A DNA stretch of 64,000 nucleotides from Neocallimastix lanati (nom. inval.). Lineage: Eukaryota > Neocallimastigomycota > Neocallimastigomycetes > Neocallimastigales > Neocallimastigaceae. Below, in pieces: positions 24,602 through 35,017 of the stretch; position 1 is the first letter of the stretch, and the number at the start of each line of letters is the position of its first letter. A program made the position numbers and the translations under genes. A model generated the notes under the pieces. The model was not told the DNA's origin and searched no databases. It worked only from the letters and a program-made list of their open reading frames with translations. The stretch spans positions 954,501-1,018,500 of the forward strand of contig JACVTC010000059.1 in NCBI GenBank assembly GCA_016946835.1, given 5' to 3'.

Positions 24602-27600
24602 ATTCCTCCACCATCAGATTGAACTTCGTCTCTTGAAGTTGTAATATTTTCTTCTCTTATTGTATATGGATAAACATTTTTAATATGTACGTTTCTTGCA
24701 AGTAATTTTCCAGTTTGTGGGTCTTCTAATACTACTGTGTTGAATTTTGGTTCTTTTACAACCCTAAATGGTCCGTAAAAGTAAGGGTCCAACTTTGTCC
24801 TGTTAATTAATCTTATCATCACATAGTCTCCAATTTTGTATTGTTTCTTTAAGGCTTTATTGAAACCTATTCTGTGTTCCCAATATTTATTAGCATATTC
24901 TGAATATCCTATTGCTTCTTTTACCCATTTGTAATGTCTTAAAAATCTTCGAAAATTAAATTCGTCTTCTGTTTCTCCTTCTTCTTGGTGAATATCCGGA
25001 AACATGATTTCCATTGGCCAAGTATCCCTTCTTCCATATAATAGTTCAAAACTGCTGAATTTAGTTTTTGAACTTTTTGTTGTTCTAAGTGCCCATAAGA
25101 CTGATGGAAGACATTCGTCCCATTCCTGTTCTTCCGTTATTAATAATCGTAATATTTTTCCAATCTCTCTATTTCTGTTTTCTATCATTCCATTTGATTG
25201 TGGATGGTGTGGTGCAGTAAAATGTACCCATGATCCATATAAATCGATCATCATTTTTGTAATATCCGAAATGAATGAGGATCCATTATCTGTTATGACT
25301 ATTTCTGGTGGTCCACGTCTTGCTATTACTTCTGTTAAAAATTTAATTACCTGTTCTGATTTAATATCTGGTATAACTTTGGCTTCTGGCCATTTAGTAA
25401 AGTAATCAACTAAAGTAATTATATATTTATTACCTTGTTTTGTGGCTGGTAACGGTCCGATAATATCTAGTCCTACTCTGGTAAAAGGTTTTTCAATTGG
25501 TGTAATATGATCTTCTGTATTTTGTGGTAGTGATTTGGGTCTAAATAGTTGACACTTGTGGCATGATCGAACCCACATTCTAACATCATTCCATATTCCA
25601 GGCCAGTAGTATGATTCTAAAATTCTTAAAGTAGTCTTTTCAGCACCTTCATGGCCGACGTTATGAGCTCTATCAATAATATCTTTCTTATCTTCATCTC
25701 TATAAATGACTTTTAAATATAAATCGTTTTTTTTATAATATAAAGTGTTATCTATTATTTGATAATTTTTGCTAAAATATTTTCTTATACCTTCTGGTAA
25801 GTCTAAATCTCTTGGGTTGATATCACTTAAAATAGCATTAATACAATTTGTAACACTTTCATTTTGTTTTGATGGTAATCTAGATAAAGCATCTGCGAAT
25901 ATATTAGACTTTCCTTTTTCGTATATTAATTTTATTTTATATTTATTAAATTCTTCTATCCATCTAAAATGTCTATTTTTGGTTGGTATGCTATTTTCAA
26001 AAAAACCTAAAAGTGGTTTATGGTCAGTAATTACTGTTGTTATTTGTTTATTACTTACAATATATTCGCGGAATTTCTTTAAACTATAAATAACTGCTAA
26101 GCCTTCCAGATCGGTTATAGAGTAATTTTCTTCTGCAGGCTTTAAGGATCTGCTAACACAATAAATTGGATGTTCCAATTTATCTTCCTCCCGTTGCAAG
26201 AGTACGCCCCCGATTCCTTTGATAGAAGCATCTGTTCTAATAATGAATGGCCTATTGAAATCAGGAAAGGCAAGTATTGGATCTTTCAAGAGACAATTTC
26301 TTAAGTCTTCAAATGCTAAGGTACAATCATTATTCCAATTGTAATTATTATTTTTCTTTAAAAGTTTGAATAGTGGACTAGCTCTAATAGAAAAGTTTTT
26401 TATAAATTTTCTGTAATAACTTACCAAACCAAGAAATGATCTTAATTGAGAAATATTCTTTGGGTTTTCCCATAAGGCAATACTTTGGACTTTTGATGGT
26501 GCAGTTTTTAATCCATCAGCTGTTAGTACATGTCCTAAAACTTCGACTTTTTCTTTAAAAAATTGACACTTTTGTAAATTTATTGATAAATTATATTTTG
26601 AGAATATATCGAATACTAATTTTAAGTGATTTATGTGCTCTTTTAAATTCTTAGAATAAACCACGATATCGTCAATATAGACAAATAAGCATTCACCTAT
26701 TAATGGTAGCAATATCCGATTCATTTCTCGTTGGAATGTCGCTGGCGCATTTGTGAGTCCAAAAGGCATTACTAAAAAATTGTAATTTCCAAATTTTGTG
26801 GTGAATGATGTTTTCTCGATATCTTTCTTATTCATTGGTATTTGGTGGTAACCAGAAAATAAATCCAATGCGGAAAATATTTTTGCACCCTTTACTGATG
26901 TTACTAATTCGTCAATGAGAGGCAAGGCATAAGAATCTTTTATTGTAATATTATTCAGTTTTCTATAATCAATACACATTCTCCATTTTCCATTTTTCTT
27001 TTGAACAAGTAATACTGGGAATGCCCATGGTGAATGGGAAGGTTCTATTAGTCCTTTGTTTAATAATGATATTATTTCCTCCTTAAGAATATTTGAATGT
27101 TCCTTTGATAATTTGTACGGTTTTAATTTTATTGGTACATTGGTAGTTGTTATAATATTATGAGGATGCAAATTTGCAGTTGTTAATTGAGAAAGAGAAG
27201 TTGCCATACACTTTTGATTATTTAATATTAAAATTTTAAATTCTTCCTTTATTTCAATTGGTACTTCGTTAATTATTTCGTTAAGAGTATTCATAAATTC
27301 ATTTTCTTCTTCGTTTGAAATAATAATTGAATTAATTAAAGGTATGTCCTGTTTACTATTAATAATTTCGCTAACTTTAATTAAACCTTTATCAGTCTTC
27401 TTGTAAATAAAATCATCATCTGGGTCAATTAATAATCTATATTTCTTTTGTATACTTCTTCCTATAATTAAATCATAATAATTATTTGTATAGTCTATAA
27501 TATAAAATTTTTCATTAATAGTTAAATTTTCACTTATTTTTAATTTTATAGTTGTATAATATTGAGTTGGTATTAATGTTCCATCAGCTAGAGCAATGGT

Positions 27601-28602
27601 AATTGTTTCGTCAGTTTTTACTATGTTATTTAATTCAGTTTTATTAAAACTTTCTAAGGTAATTATATTAATATTTGCACCAGTATCAAATAATACTTTA
27701 AAAGGTTGGTTATTTATTTCCCCAATGATAATCGGTATATTAAAATTCGCTATTGAACATAAAATTCTTTCTACTCTTGGCTTTAGACCCTGTTCCAATT
27801 CTTTTCTTATTGCTGGACTTGCTGCTAATAGCTGGGCTAAATTAATTTTTGGATAGATTGATTTGATTTCTTCAATAATATTAAACTTTTGTTCTTTATC
27901 TAATAATTTTATTTCAGTCATATTCCTTTTAGTAATAAATTTTGTTGGCTTATTTTCATTATAATTATCTTTATCTAAATCAATTACATTATTTGTTTTT
28001 ATTTCATTTTTATTTTTATAATTTTCATTATCTTTATTACTATTATCATTTTTATTATCATCATTATTCTTATTATCATAATTATTTTTATTATTTTTAT
28101 TATTTGTATTATTTGTATTATTTGTATTATTGGTATTATTTGTATTATTTGTATTATTTGTATTATTATCATTATTATTATTAATTCCATTACTGTCATT
28201 ATTATTAATAATACCATCATAACTATGATTATTATTAAGATTTATACTTTCCTCAAGATTATTTTTATTTTCTATTTCTTGATTATTATTAGTTTCGTTA
28301 TTTTCATTCTGGTTGGAGTATTCTTCTTCATTATCATCTATATCCATGGCTCTTCTTCTTTTGTCTCTAATTTCTCTTTTTTGTTGTTTTACTATTTTAA
28401 TTTTGGGTTGGTTTAATATTGAAGGTTTAATAATTGATTTATTTGATAATTTTATTTTGTTTTTATTCAATTGATTTGAAGTTGTAATCTTTTTTTTTTG
28501 TGCGGCATTAATTGTGTATATGTTATTGTTATTATTGGAATTTATTGTATTTGCAATTTTATTTATATTGGGAGATTGCGTACTCCCATTATTTATTTTA
28601 AA
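24592..28602 (-). CDS. pol: Ty3/gypsy pol polyprotein (protease, RT, RNase H, integrase)
   Basis: Numbering below counts from the TTG at 28470, the first codon of the 1292-residue stretch; the frame is actually open up to 28605. Order is protease (VLFDTGANINII, D262), reverse transcriptase (YIDD at 598-601), RNase H (TDASIKGIGGVLL), integrase with an HHCC zinc head (HNVGHEGAE...CHKC) and catalytic D1002, D1061 and E1097 (DD35E). This is the gypsy order. The C-terminus has a GPFRVV block but no obvious chromodomain. The N-terminus is Asn-rich. No ATG exists near the start; expression is best explained by -1 frameshifting from gag. No internal stops, so probably intact. The stop lies inside the LTR edge. 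Confidence 0.95.
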   Translation of the reverse strand, partial: FKINNGSTQSPNINKIANTINSNNNNNIYTINAAQKKKITTSNQLNKNKIKLSNKSIIKPSILNQPKIKIVKQQKREIRDKRRRAMDIDDNEEEYSNQNENNETNNNQEIENKNNLEESINLNNNHSYDGIINNNDSNGINNNNDNNTNNTNNTNNTNNTNNTNNTNNKNNKNNYDNKNNDDNKNDNSNKDNENYKNKNEIKTNNVIDLDKDNYNENKPTKFITKRNMTEIKLLDKEQKFNIIEEIKSIYPKINLAQLLAASPAIRKELEQGLKPRVERILCSIANFNIPIIIGEINNQPFKVLFDTGANINIITLESFNKTELNNIVKTDETITIALADGTLIPTQYYTTIKLKISENLTINEKFYIIDYTNNYYDLIIGRSIQKKYRLLIDPDDDFIYKKTDKGLIKVSEIINSKQDIPLINSIIISNEEENEFMNTLNEIINEVPIEIKEEFKILILNNQKCMATSLSQLTTANLHPHNIITTTNVPIKLKPYKLSKEHSNILKEEIISLLNKGLIEPSHSPWAFPVLLVQKKNGKWRMCIDYRKLNNITIKDSYALPLIDELVTSVKGAKIFSALDLFSGYHQIPMNKKDIEKTSFTTKFGNYNFLVMPFGLTNAPATFQREMNRILLPLIGECLFVYIDDIVVYSKNLKEHINHLKLVFDIFSKYNLSINLQKCQFFKEKVEVLGHVLTADGLKTAPSKVQSIALWENPKNISQLRSFLGLVSYYRKFIKNFSIRASPLFKLLKKNNNYNWNNDCTLAFEDLRNCLLKDPILAFPDFNRPFIIRTDASIKGIGGVLLQREEDKLEHPIYCVSRSLKPAEENYSITDLEGLAVIYSLKKFREYIVSNKQITTVITDHKPLLGFFENSIPTKNRHFRWIEEFNKYKIKLIYEKGKSNIFADALSRLPSKQNESVTNCINAILSDINPRDLDLPEGIRKYFSKNYQIIDNTLYYKKNDLYLKVIYRDEDKKDIIDRAHNVGHEGAEKTTLRILESYYWPGIWNDVRMWVRSCHKCQLFRPKSLPQNTEDHITPIEKPFTRVGLDIIGPLPATKQGNKYIITLVDYFTKWPEAKVIPDIKSEQVIKFLTEVIARRGPPEIVITDNGSSFISDITKMMIDLYGSWVHFTAPHHPQSNGMIENRNREIGKILRLLITEEQEWDECLPSVLWALRTTKSSKTKFSSFELLYGRRDTWPMEIMFPDIHQEEGETEDEFNFRRFLRHYKWVKEAIGYSEYANKYWEHRIGFNKALKKQYKIGDYVMIRLINRTKLDPYFYGPFRVVKEPKFNTVVLEDPQTGKLLARNVHIKNVYPYTIREENITTSRDEVQSDGGGIDK
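24602..24616 (-). promoter_or_regulatory. Polypurine tract of the Ty3/gypsy element
   Basis: The minus strand reads GATGGTGGAGGAAT immediately before the 3' LTR, the expected position and composition of the plus-strand DNA primer. It overlaps the end of the pol ORF. Confidence 0.75.
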
Positions 28603-29539
28603 CGTTCATCATTTTGTTCAGATTCTGGGCAGTCAACTTCATTATGTCCGATCCTCATACAATTTACGCAAAAATTAATTTTTAAGTCGGAGAGCTTTTG
28701 TGTTATTTCTTTTATTTCTTCATCATTTATGCTTTGTTTTGCATTATTTCTATTATTATTAGTATTTTTATTTAATTGTTCTTTATATTGATAATAATTA
28801 TTGTACTTATTATTGTAGTTACTATTATAGGATTTATTATTATAAAAATTTTTATTTTGATATCCATACGTTGAACTATTAGCGTTATTATTATTTCCTT
28901 CCTTATTTTTATTATTTGGAGAATAAAAATTAATATAAGAACTTTCGGATTGCCTTTTTGTAGAATTATGGCTAGTAGTTTTCTCTTTTGAAGGATTTTT
29001 ATTTTTATTTTCTTTAATAAGGTTCATAATCTTTTCTTTCTTCGAAGTGATTTTCTGAGCTTCTTCTAAGGTTGTTGGTTCTTCCTCCATTAAGCTTTCG
29101 TATATTTTATTCCAATTACGAAAAGCATTTATATAATAAGATGTTACGATAACATCTGAGATTACCACAGTTTTACTTATTTGGTTTAGCAATTCAGAGA
29201 ATCGTATGTCAAAGTCTGTAATTGTTTCATCTTTACGTATAGTAATAGATGAAAGTTCCAGAAGTCTGGAATTCTTTGACGCAGTTTTCTTATAATACTT
29301 TGCTAAATTTGTTAATATAGTATCATATTCATCTGGTATTTTTTTATTTAGAGAATTATAAACTATTGTCCTTGCAACACCATCTGTTATTGCAATTAAA
29401 TAATCTATTTTCTCTCTTTCTTCGCTTACTTTAAAAGTAAGACACCAATGTTCGAATGCAAACTTCCATTCATCGAATGCAACTTTTGTTTTTCCGAGAA
29501 TGGGAAGTCTGTTGAACGTTATTAATTTTATTTGATTTT

Positions 29540-29543
<4 letters not shown>
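28593..29543 (-). CDS. gag: Ty3/gypsy gag (capsid and CCHC nucleocapsid)
   Basis: 316-residue protein. The N-terminal two-thirds is a capsid-like helical region (FDEWKFAFEHWCLTFKV, DEYDTILTNLAKYYKKTA). An Asn/Lys/Ser-rich basic segment follows, and the protein ends with a CCHC zinc knuckle CVNCMRIGHNEVDC at about 292-305. It forms the particle that packages the element RNA. The ATG at 29543 follows an A-tract of more than 30 bases on the coding strand. The last codons CGT TTA AAA TAA contain the slippery site for pol. Confidence 0.9.
28596..28602 (-). promoter_or_regulatory. Programmed -1 ribosomal frameshift site, T TTA AAA
   Basis: The minus strand reads CG T TTA AAA TAA. The heptamer TTTAAAA fits X XXY YYZ with 0-frame codons TTA AAA directly before the gag stop. 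Slipping back one base gives TTT AAA ATA AAT, which is exactly the pol frame. That frame is closed by a TGA only six bases upstream (28606-28608), so entry to pol must occur in this short overlap. Confidence 0.75.
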
Positions 29544-29581
<38 letters not shown>

Positions 29582-29641
29582 TATTTTTATTTTATTTTAT
29601 TTTACTTATATATGCTACTTTATTGTATCACTATATATGTA

Positions 29642-29672
<31 letters not shown>

Positions 29673-29872
29673 ATATATATATATTATTTACTTATATTAT
29701 TTGTATTATTTTACTTATTTATATTTATATTATTTAACTTATTTATATTATTTAACTTATTTTATTATTTTCTTCATTTAATATATATTATCTTTTCTTT
29801 GTTTTATATATAAACTAAGATTAATTTTTAATATCTAAAAATTATATATTATTACTAGTTCTATAATGGTTA

Positions 29873-29933
<61 letters not shown>

Positions 29934-30230
29934 TAATAATAATTAATTATAATTTAATTTACTATATTTTTATTAATTGTGTAACTTATAATTTTTTTTA
30001 AAATAATTATATCAATAATTTTAAATTAATTATTACATTAATCTATTTTAATTAATTTCTGCTAAATATTTTATAACTATGATTTAATGGTTTTCTTTTA
30101 TTTATTATTAATTTTCACTTAAGTATTTTACCTCATTGGGTTTTACATAAGAATAACTTTAATTACCTCATTGGGTTTTAATTTTTTTTTTTTTATAGAA
30201 TAAAGAATTCTACTTACCTCACCGGGCTTA
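29544..30230 (-). mobile_element. 5' untranslated leader of the Ty3/gypsy element
   Basis: Internal region between PBS and gag. It is A-rich on the coding strand, with three long homopolymers and a TA-dinucleotide run. The ORF at 29532-29813 on the plus strand is a poly-F/Y/I artefact. Confidence 0.7.
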
Positions 30231-30247
30231 GTTAGGATTCTCCACCA
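30231..30247 (-). promoter_or_regulatory. tRNA primer-binding site of the Ty3/gypsy element
   Basis: Three bases inside the 5' LTR the minus strand reads TGGTGGAGAATCCTAAC. TGG matches the universal tRNA CCA end and GAATCC resembles a T-arm/acceptor complement. The specific tRNA is not determined from this window; the tRNA-Asn here does not fit. Confidence 0.6.
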
Positions 30248-30250
30248 GTT

Positions 30251-30924
30251 TGACAAATGTTGATTATTATCTTAATTTAGAATTTACTTCTAAAAGTGAT
30301 AATAATTTGTCAATTAAAAGGGTAGTTATTAACACAAAAATGTTAATTAAAACACTACAGTTTAAAATAAGAAAAGAATATTTGTTTTTTTTTTATAATA
30401 AAACTTTATTTATCAATATAAAATTGTACTTTTTATTATTTTGAATATTTATATTCTTAATAAAAAGTATTTAAAATAAATGAGAATAAAAGAAAATAAT
30501 TTATTAAAACTTAAATTTTAAATTTTTAATTCTTGAATTCTGATTTTTTTATTTTTAAAGAAATATTTACATGTTTTTATATTTTTCTTTTAAGTTTAAA
30601 TTATTTAAAATAAAACTATATAATTATTTTAAGTAAACACTTTTAAGATAAAATAAACAATTTTGTTATTATTAATAAGTTTCTTTTTAATTAATATTAA
30701 TATCAATTTAAACTGAGATTTAATTTAAAATCGTTAAAGAAAATAAAAGAATAATTTAATATAAAATACATTGTTCTTTAAATTAAAATAATATTTATTT
30801 AATAATTTTAAATCTTTTAATTTATTTTTATTAAAATATTATTTTATAATTATCAATAACTAATTAAGAGGGTTATTATTCCATTTTATTGATTTTTCTT
30901 AATTTATAATTTGGTTATTTATCA
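30251..30924 (-). mobile_element. 5' LTR of the Ty3/gypsy element
   Basis: Partner of 23927-24601, 674 bp. The flanks outside both LTRs read ATAT on each side, a possible 4-bp target-site duplication that is weak evidence in such AT-rich DNA. The LTR carries the promoter and polyadenylation functions, but no specific boxes can be singled out. Confidence 0.9.
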
Positions 30925-32050
30925 ATATTGATAAATAACAAAATTATTAAATTAAAATAAATAATAAAAAAACAAATTCTTGATAAAGTTTTCTAACTTA
31001 ACCCAAAAATTAATCCATTCTAAAAAAAAATTAAATCCATATTTAAGAAAAATTAATTAAATAAAGATAATTAAAATAAAATAATAATAAATTAATTAAT
31101 CATTAATAATTTTAATTAAAAACTAAAATAAATTAATAAATAATATTTTTCTAAAACAACAAATAAACAAAATAATAAACATATTTAATAAATTATAAAC
31201 AACAAATAAACAAACTTATAAACAACGCAAAATTAAAATTAAATAGTTAAATAATTTTTTTAAGTTACTTTTATTTAAAATAATGATTATTTTATTTATT
31301 TTATAACTCAACTTTTATAAACAAATTGTAATTAAAATAACATTTTAAAACTCATCTTTATCAACATTTTAATTGTAAATATTGTTTAATTTAATAATAA
31401 ATTATTCTTTATTTCTCTTTTATTAATTTTATTATTTTTAATGTAAATAGTTTAAAATCAAAGAAAAATATAAAAACATGTAAATATTTCTTATAAATTA
31501 TTCTTTATTATTAATTATTTAATAAACTATTATAAATATTTTATTAGTTTTAATAATCAAAAGTATGATTATTAATTAGTTAATAAATTATTATAAATAT
31601 TTTATTAGTTTTAATAATCAAAAAGTATGATTATTAATTAGTTAATAAATTATTATAGATATTTTATTAGTTTTTAATAATCAATTTTTATGATTATTAA
31701 TTATTTTGATAAATTATTATATATTTTATTAGTTATTAATAATCAATTTTATTATTAAAATTTAAAATAAATTAGTATAAATAATAAATATTTCATTTTA
31801 TTATTTTATTAGTTTTAACAATTATTTTATTAATTTAAACAAAATTAATTATTAAATAAATAAAGATTAATATTAAAATAAAAGTAAATTTGTTTTAATA
31901 AAACATTTTTGTGTTTAATAATAAAACATATTTATTTTTTTTTAAATTTCTTAAATCAATTTTATTCAGTATTTATCCTTTTATTCACTTCTACAAAATT
32001 TAATTTTTGTAGATTAAGAATATTAGGTATAAATCAATATATCAATGAAA
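30925..32050. repeat. AT-rich spacer with a ~62-bp tandem repeat
   Basis: A/T-rich DNA. Between about 31485 and 31755 a unit containing ATTTTATTAGTTTTAATAAT and GATTATTAATTAGTTAATAA is repeated about four times. No ORF. Confidence 0.65.
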
Positions 32051-32124
32051 GCTCTTATGGCGCAATTGGCTAGCGCGTTCGGCTGTTAACCGAGAGGTTG
32101 GTGGTTCAAGCCCACCTAGGAGCG
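32051..32124 (+). tRNA. tRNA-Asn (anticodon GUU)
   Basis: A 74-base cloverleaf, intronless. The acceptor GCTCTTA pairs with TAGGAGC, with G as discriminator. The D stem is GCGC/GCGC around AATTGGCTA. The anticodon stem TTCGG/CCGAG holds loop CTGTTAA (anticodon GTT). The variable loop is AGGTT and the T arm is GGTGG TTCAAGC CCACC. Internal A and B boxes are TGGCGCAATTGG and GGTTCAAGCC. A T-run starting at 32128 serves as the RNA polymerase III terminator. Confidence 0.95.
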
Positions 32125-32329
32125 TGTTTTTTTTTAAAATTTAAAAGTAAAATATTTCCAATATTAAGTTTTAATTTATTTTATTACATTATTTTTAAAA
32201 TATTTTTTTTTTTTTTTTTTTTTTTTTTTATTATATATTATTTTTATTTATTTATTTATTTGATTTTAATCTATATGTAATTTCGTACTAATATTACTAA
32301 TATTGATTTAAAACAAATATTTATTTTTT

Positions 32330-32567
32330 CTTGTAAAAATGAATTTTTATAAATATTAAGTTTTAATGATTAATTTTTTATTAATTTTGAATTATTTAAT
32401 ATATAATTATAATTAATTAAAATAAAGCAGAGAATATTGATTTAGAACGAGTATAATATAATTTTGAATTATCCATCAACTTTTAATACTATATAAAAAT
32501 GTAAAAAATTATTTAATATAAAAAAATAAAAATGTAAAAAATTATATAATCAATATTAAAAAAATAT
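32330..32567 (+). repeat. Diverged unit of the ~300-bp satellite
   Basis: Contains the satellite phrases TTTAATGATTAATTTTTTAT, GCAGAGAATATTGATTTAGA, TTGAATTATCCATCAACTTT and TAAAAATGTAAAAAATTAT, in the same order as in the arrays at 38770-40320 and 42140-44120. It ends where the fold-back terminus starts. Confidence 0.7.
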
Positions 32568-32760
32568 GAGTGTGTGGCATTTCTCAAAATTTTAATAAAT
32601 AGATAAATAAATAAAAAATAAAAAATAAAAAATAAAAAATAAAAAATAAAAAATAAAAAAAATAAAAAAAATAAAAAATATAAAAAATAGAAACCCCTTG
32701 TGCTACTTTTAACTCCCTTTTTTTAAGATGTCCTAATCTTTTTTTTTGTATAAAAAAAAA
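32568..32760 (+). mobile_element. Left-end fragment of the fold-back element
   Basis: Starts GAGTGTGTGGCATTTCTCAA, followed by AATAGATAAATAAATAAA and an AAAAAT run, then TGTGCTACTTTTAACTCCC with the TTAAGATGTCC phrase. The same order of parts makes up the left arm at 37598-38150. Only this end is preserved. Confidence 0.6.
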
Positions 32761-33163
32761 ATCATTACTAGTATTAACATTAAAAAAAATTATATATATA
32801 TATAATTATTTATAATACTATAAATATATTGCTTGTTTTATTAAATACTTCTTGTATTATTAATAATTATATATATATATATATAAATAAAACATTAGTA
32901 TAATTATTAATATATATATAATTTTTTATTATATGCATATATATTATAATTTATTCTTGATCCCAGACTTTTATTATTCCACTATTACTACAAGTAATAA
33001 TCTAATTTGATTAATTATAAAATAATATTATATTACCTAAAAAAAAAACAAAAACAAAAACAAAAAAAAATATATATATAAAAAAAGAAAAAAAATTAAA
33101 TAATTATATACAAAAATATAATAATAATAACTACTTAATTAACTGTAAAGGATATATCAATAA

Positions 33164-33207
<44 letters not shown>

Positions 33208-33438
33208 TATTTTCTCTTATGTCCAGTTCACAAACAGCTGATTCATATATATTTTTTAACTTAAAAATTAAAATATTTACATATATATATGTATATATAT
33301 ATATATACATTTTTTTTTGTTAATATTTATTTATTTTAACATATAATAAAATAATAATAATCCATTCTTATCTTTAATAGGTTGGACATACTGAGGGGGT
33401 TTGTCTTATTTTAGCAGTTATTTATTATTATGTTCTGA
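32761..33438. other. AT-rich intergenic DNA
   Basis: TA-dinucleotide runs (about 33167-33203 and others) and A-rich stretches, no gene seen. Confidence 0.6.
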
Positions 33439-34500
33439 TTTTTTTTTTTTTTAATGACAGCAAATATAGCTAGGCCGTTTATTAATTAAAATTTAAAAGA
33501 TTATATTTATAAAAAAAGTAAAAAATAGAAAAAAAGTATATATAAAAAAAAAGTAAAAATAAAAAAAATTAATGAATAAAAATGGTATAATGTATTCTAG
33601 TACCTTTAATTAATAGTAGTAAGACCATGCTAGTTATTATTATATAAATATAATAATTGTATTTGACTTCTGACTATGTTGGAATATTTTGATCATTGTC
33701 AGTTGCGCTAGTTATACTGACCTGTCCTACTGTTTCTTCAGCATTGACCCTCTTGGTTGTTTTCGGGTTGAACCTATTGAATAAAGACCATTGCTGGCCA
33801 ATAGCAATAGGGATTATTTCATTTAGGAGTGCCGCATTGACTACCAAGAATGGAGTATTTGTATAATTGCTTTTTTAATTTGACATTTATACATTTCCTT
33901 CCATTCCCTCGATTACAATTATCAGTTCTCCCACCAAGAAGGAAGTTAAATACTTTTTTTATACACACTAGAATTGTTATACACAAAATTATTTATCACG
34001 TTATTATTATCTATATTATTACTATCTAAAGAATTATTAACCGAACTAGAAGGACTTCGTTGATTATAAAAATTAAAAATGGTGTCTAAACTTGTAGAGA
34101 ATTTACTACTGGTACTATTAAATGAAGGACTGTCAATTAACCAATGTTCTATTGTTTGACATCGATCATTACTGAAGGGGATACCTAAGTAAATATATAC
34201 AAATGATTTTTACAACATGGACAATAATTAGGATATGATTCATCAACAATATTTTCAGCTTTGGCAATTTTAGCACCTAATTTGTAACCACTTCGAGCTT
34301 TCATTAGCTAGTACCAATCATAGGAATACTCAGGATACTCATAACATAGTTTTAGGTAGTCTCTAGTATCTTCCAATTTATTTTCATCATATGTTTTTAG
34401 CCCAATCATTAACTCTTTTCAATAGATTAATCATCTGCAAATAATTCACCAAAACATCGAAAATCGTCCAAAAGAACCCCAAAATTTTCACACCTATTAA
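33439..34500 (-). pseudogene. 5'-truncated LINE copy in minus orientation
   Basis: Read on the minus strand: a post-RT region with LCYEYPEYSYDW and MKARSGYKLGAKIAKAENIV, then the zinc motif YPNYCPCCKN, HWLID, FNFLLGGR, and the tail TPFLVVNAALL, IPIAIGQQWSLFNRF, VNAEETVGQ. A 3' UTR matching the other copies (TACATTATACCATT, TTTGCTGTCATT) and poly-A (poly-T at about 33440-33454) follow. Stops and frameshifts interrupt it. It is homologous throughout to 49915-51296. Confidence 0.7.
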
Positions 34501-35017
34501 AGATAAAATATTATTGAATTTTATCACATTTTTATTTTATCTTTAAATTAAACATTCAAATTGGAAAGATTAAATATTTATTAAATTCTAAATGTTCAAT
34601 TAAATATTCAAAAAGTTTTAATTATTTATTAATATATATATATATATATATATATATTAATATTCAAACAACAAAAATAAAAATCTCTTTACTATACACA
34701 TAACTAAATATAGAAATTTTTATTTAATTTATCTTTTTTTATTTATATAACTTTTTCAATTTTTGTATATACATACTTTTTTCTTTTTATCTTTTAGTTC
34801 AATTTTATCCTTTATTATAAATTTTATTAAATATTTTATAATAAATATTTTTATAAATATATATTTAATTTTTTACTACATTTTTTATATAAACTTTAAT
34901 TTATTATTATTATAAAATTTTATTTATTTTTTATTTAATTTATTTTTTTTTAAAGGAAATGAAATTTTAATAAAACATCAACTTATTTATTTTTAAAAAA
35001 TAATTAAAAATAAAGAC
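34501..35017. other. 3' flank of the esterase gene
   Basis: AT-rich 3' UTR/intergenic DNA containing a TA-dinucleotide run near 34632-34660. Nothing else recognised. Confidence 0.6.

Noticed and set aside
30925-32124. Targeted insertion of the Ty3/gypsy element next to the tRNA-Asn gene
   Set aside because: The distance is more than 1.1 kb, far larger than the few bases seen in position-specific tRNA-targeting elements, so proximity is probably coincidental.
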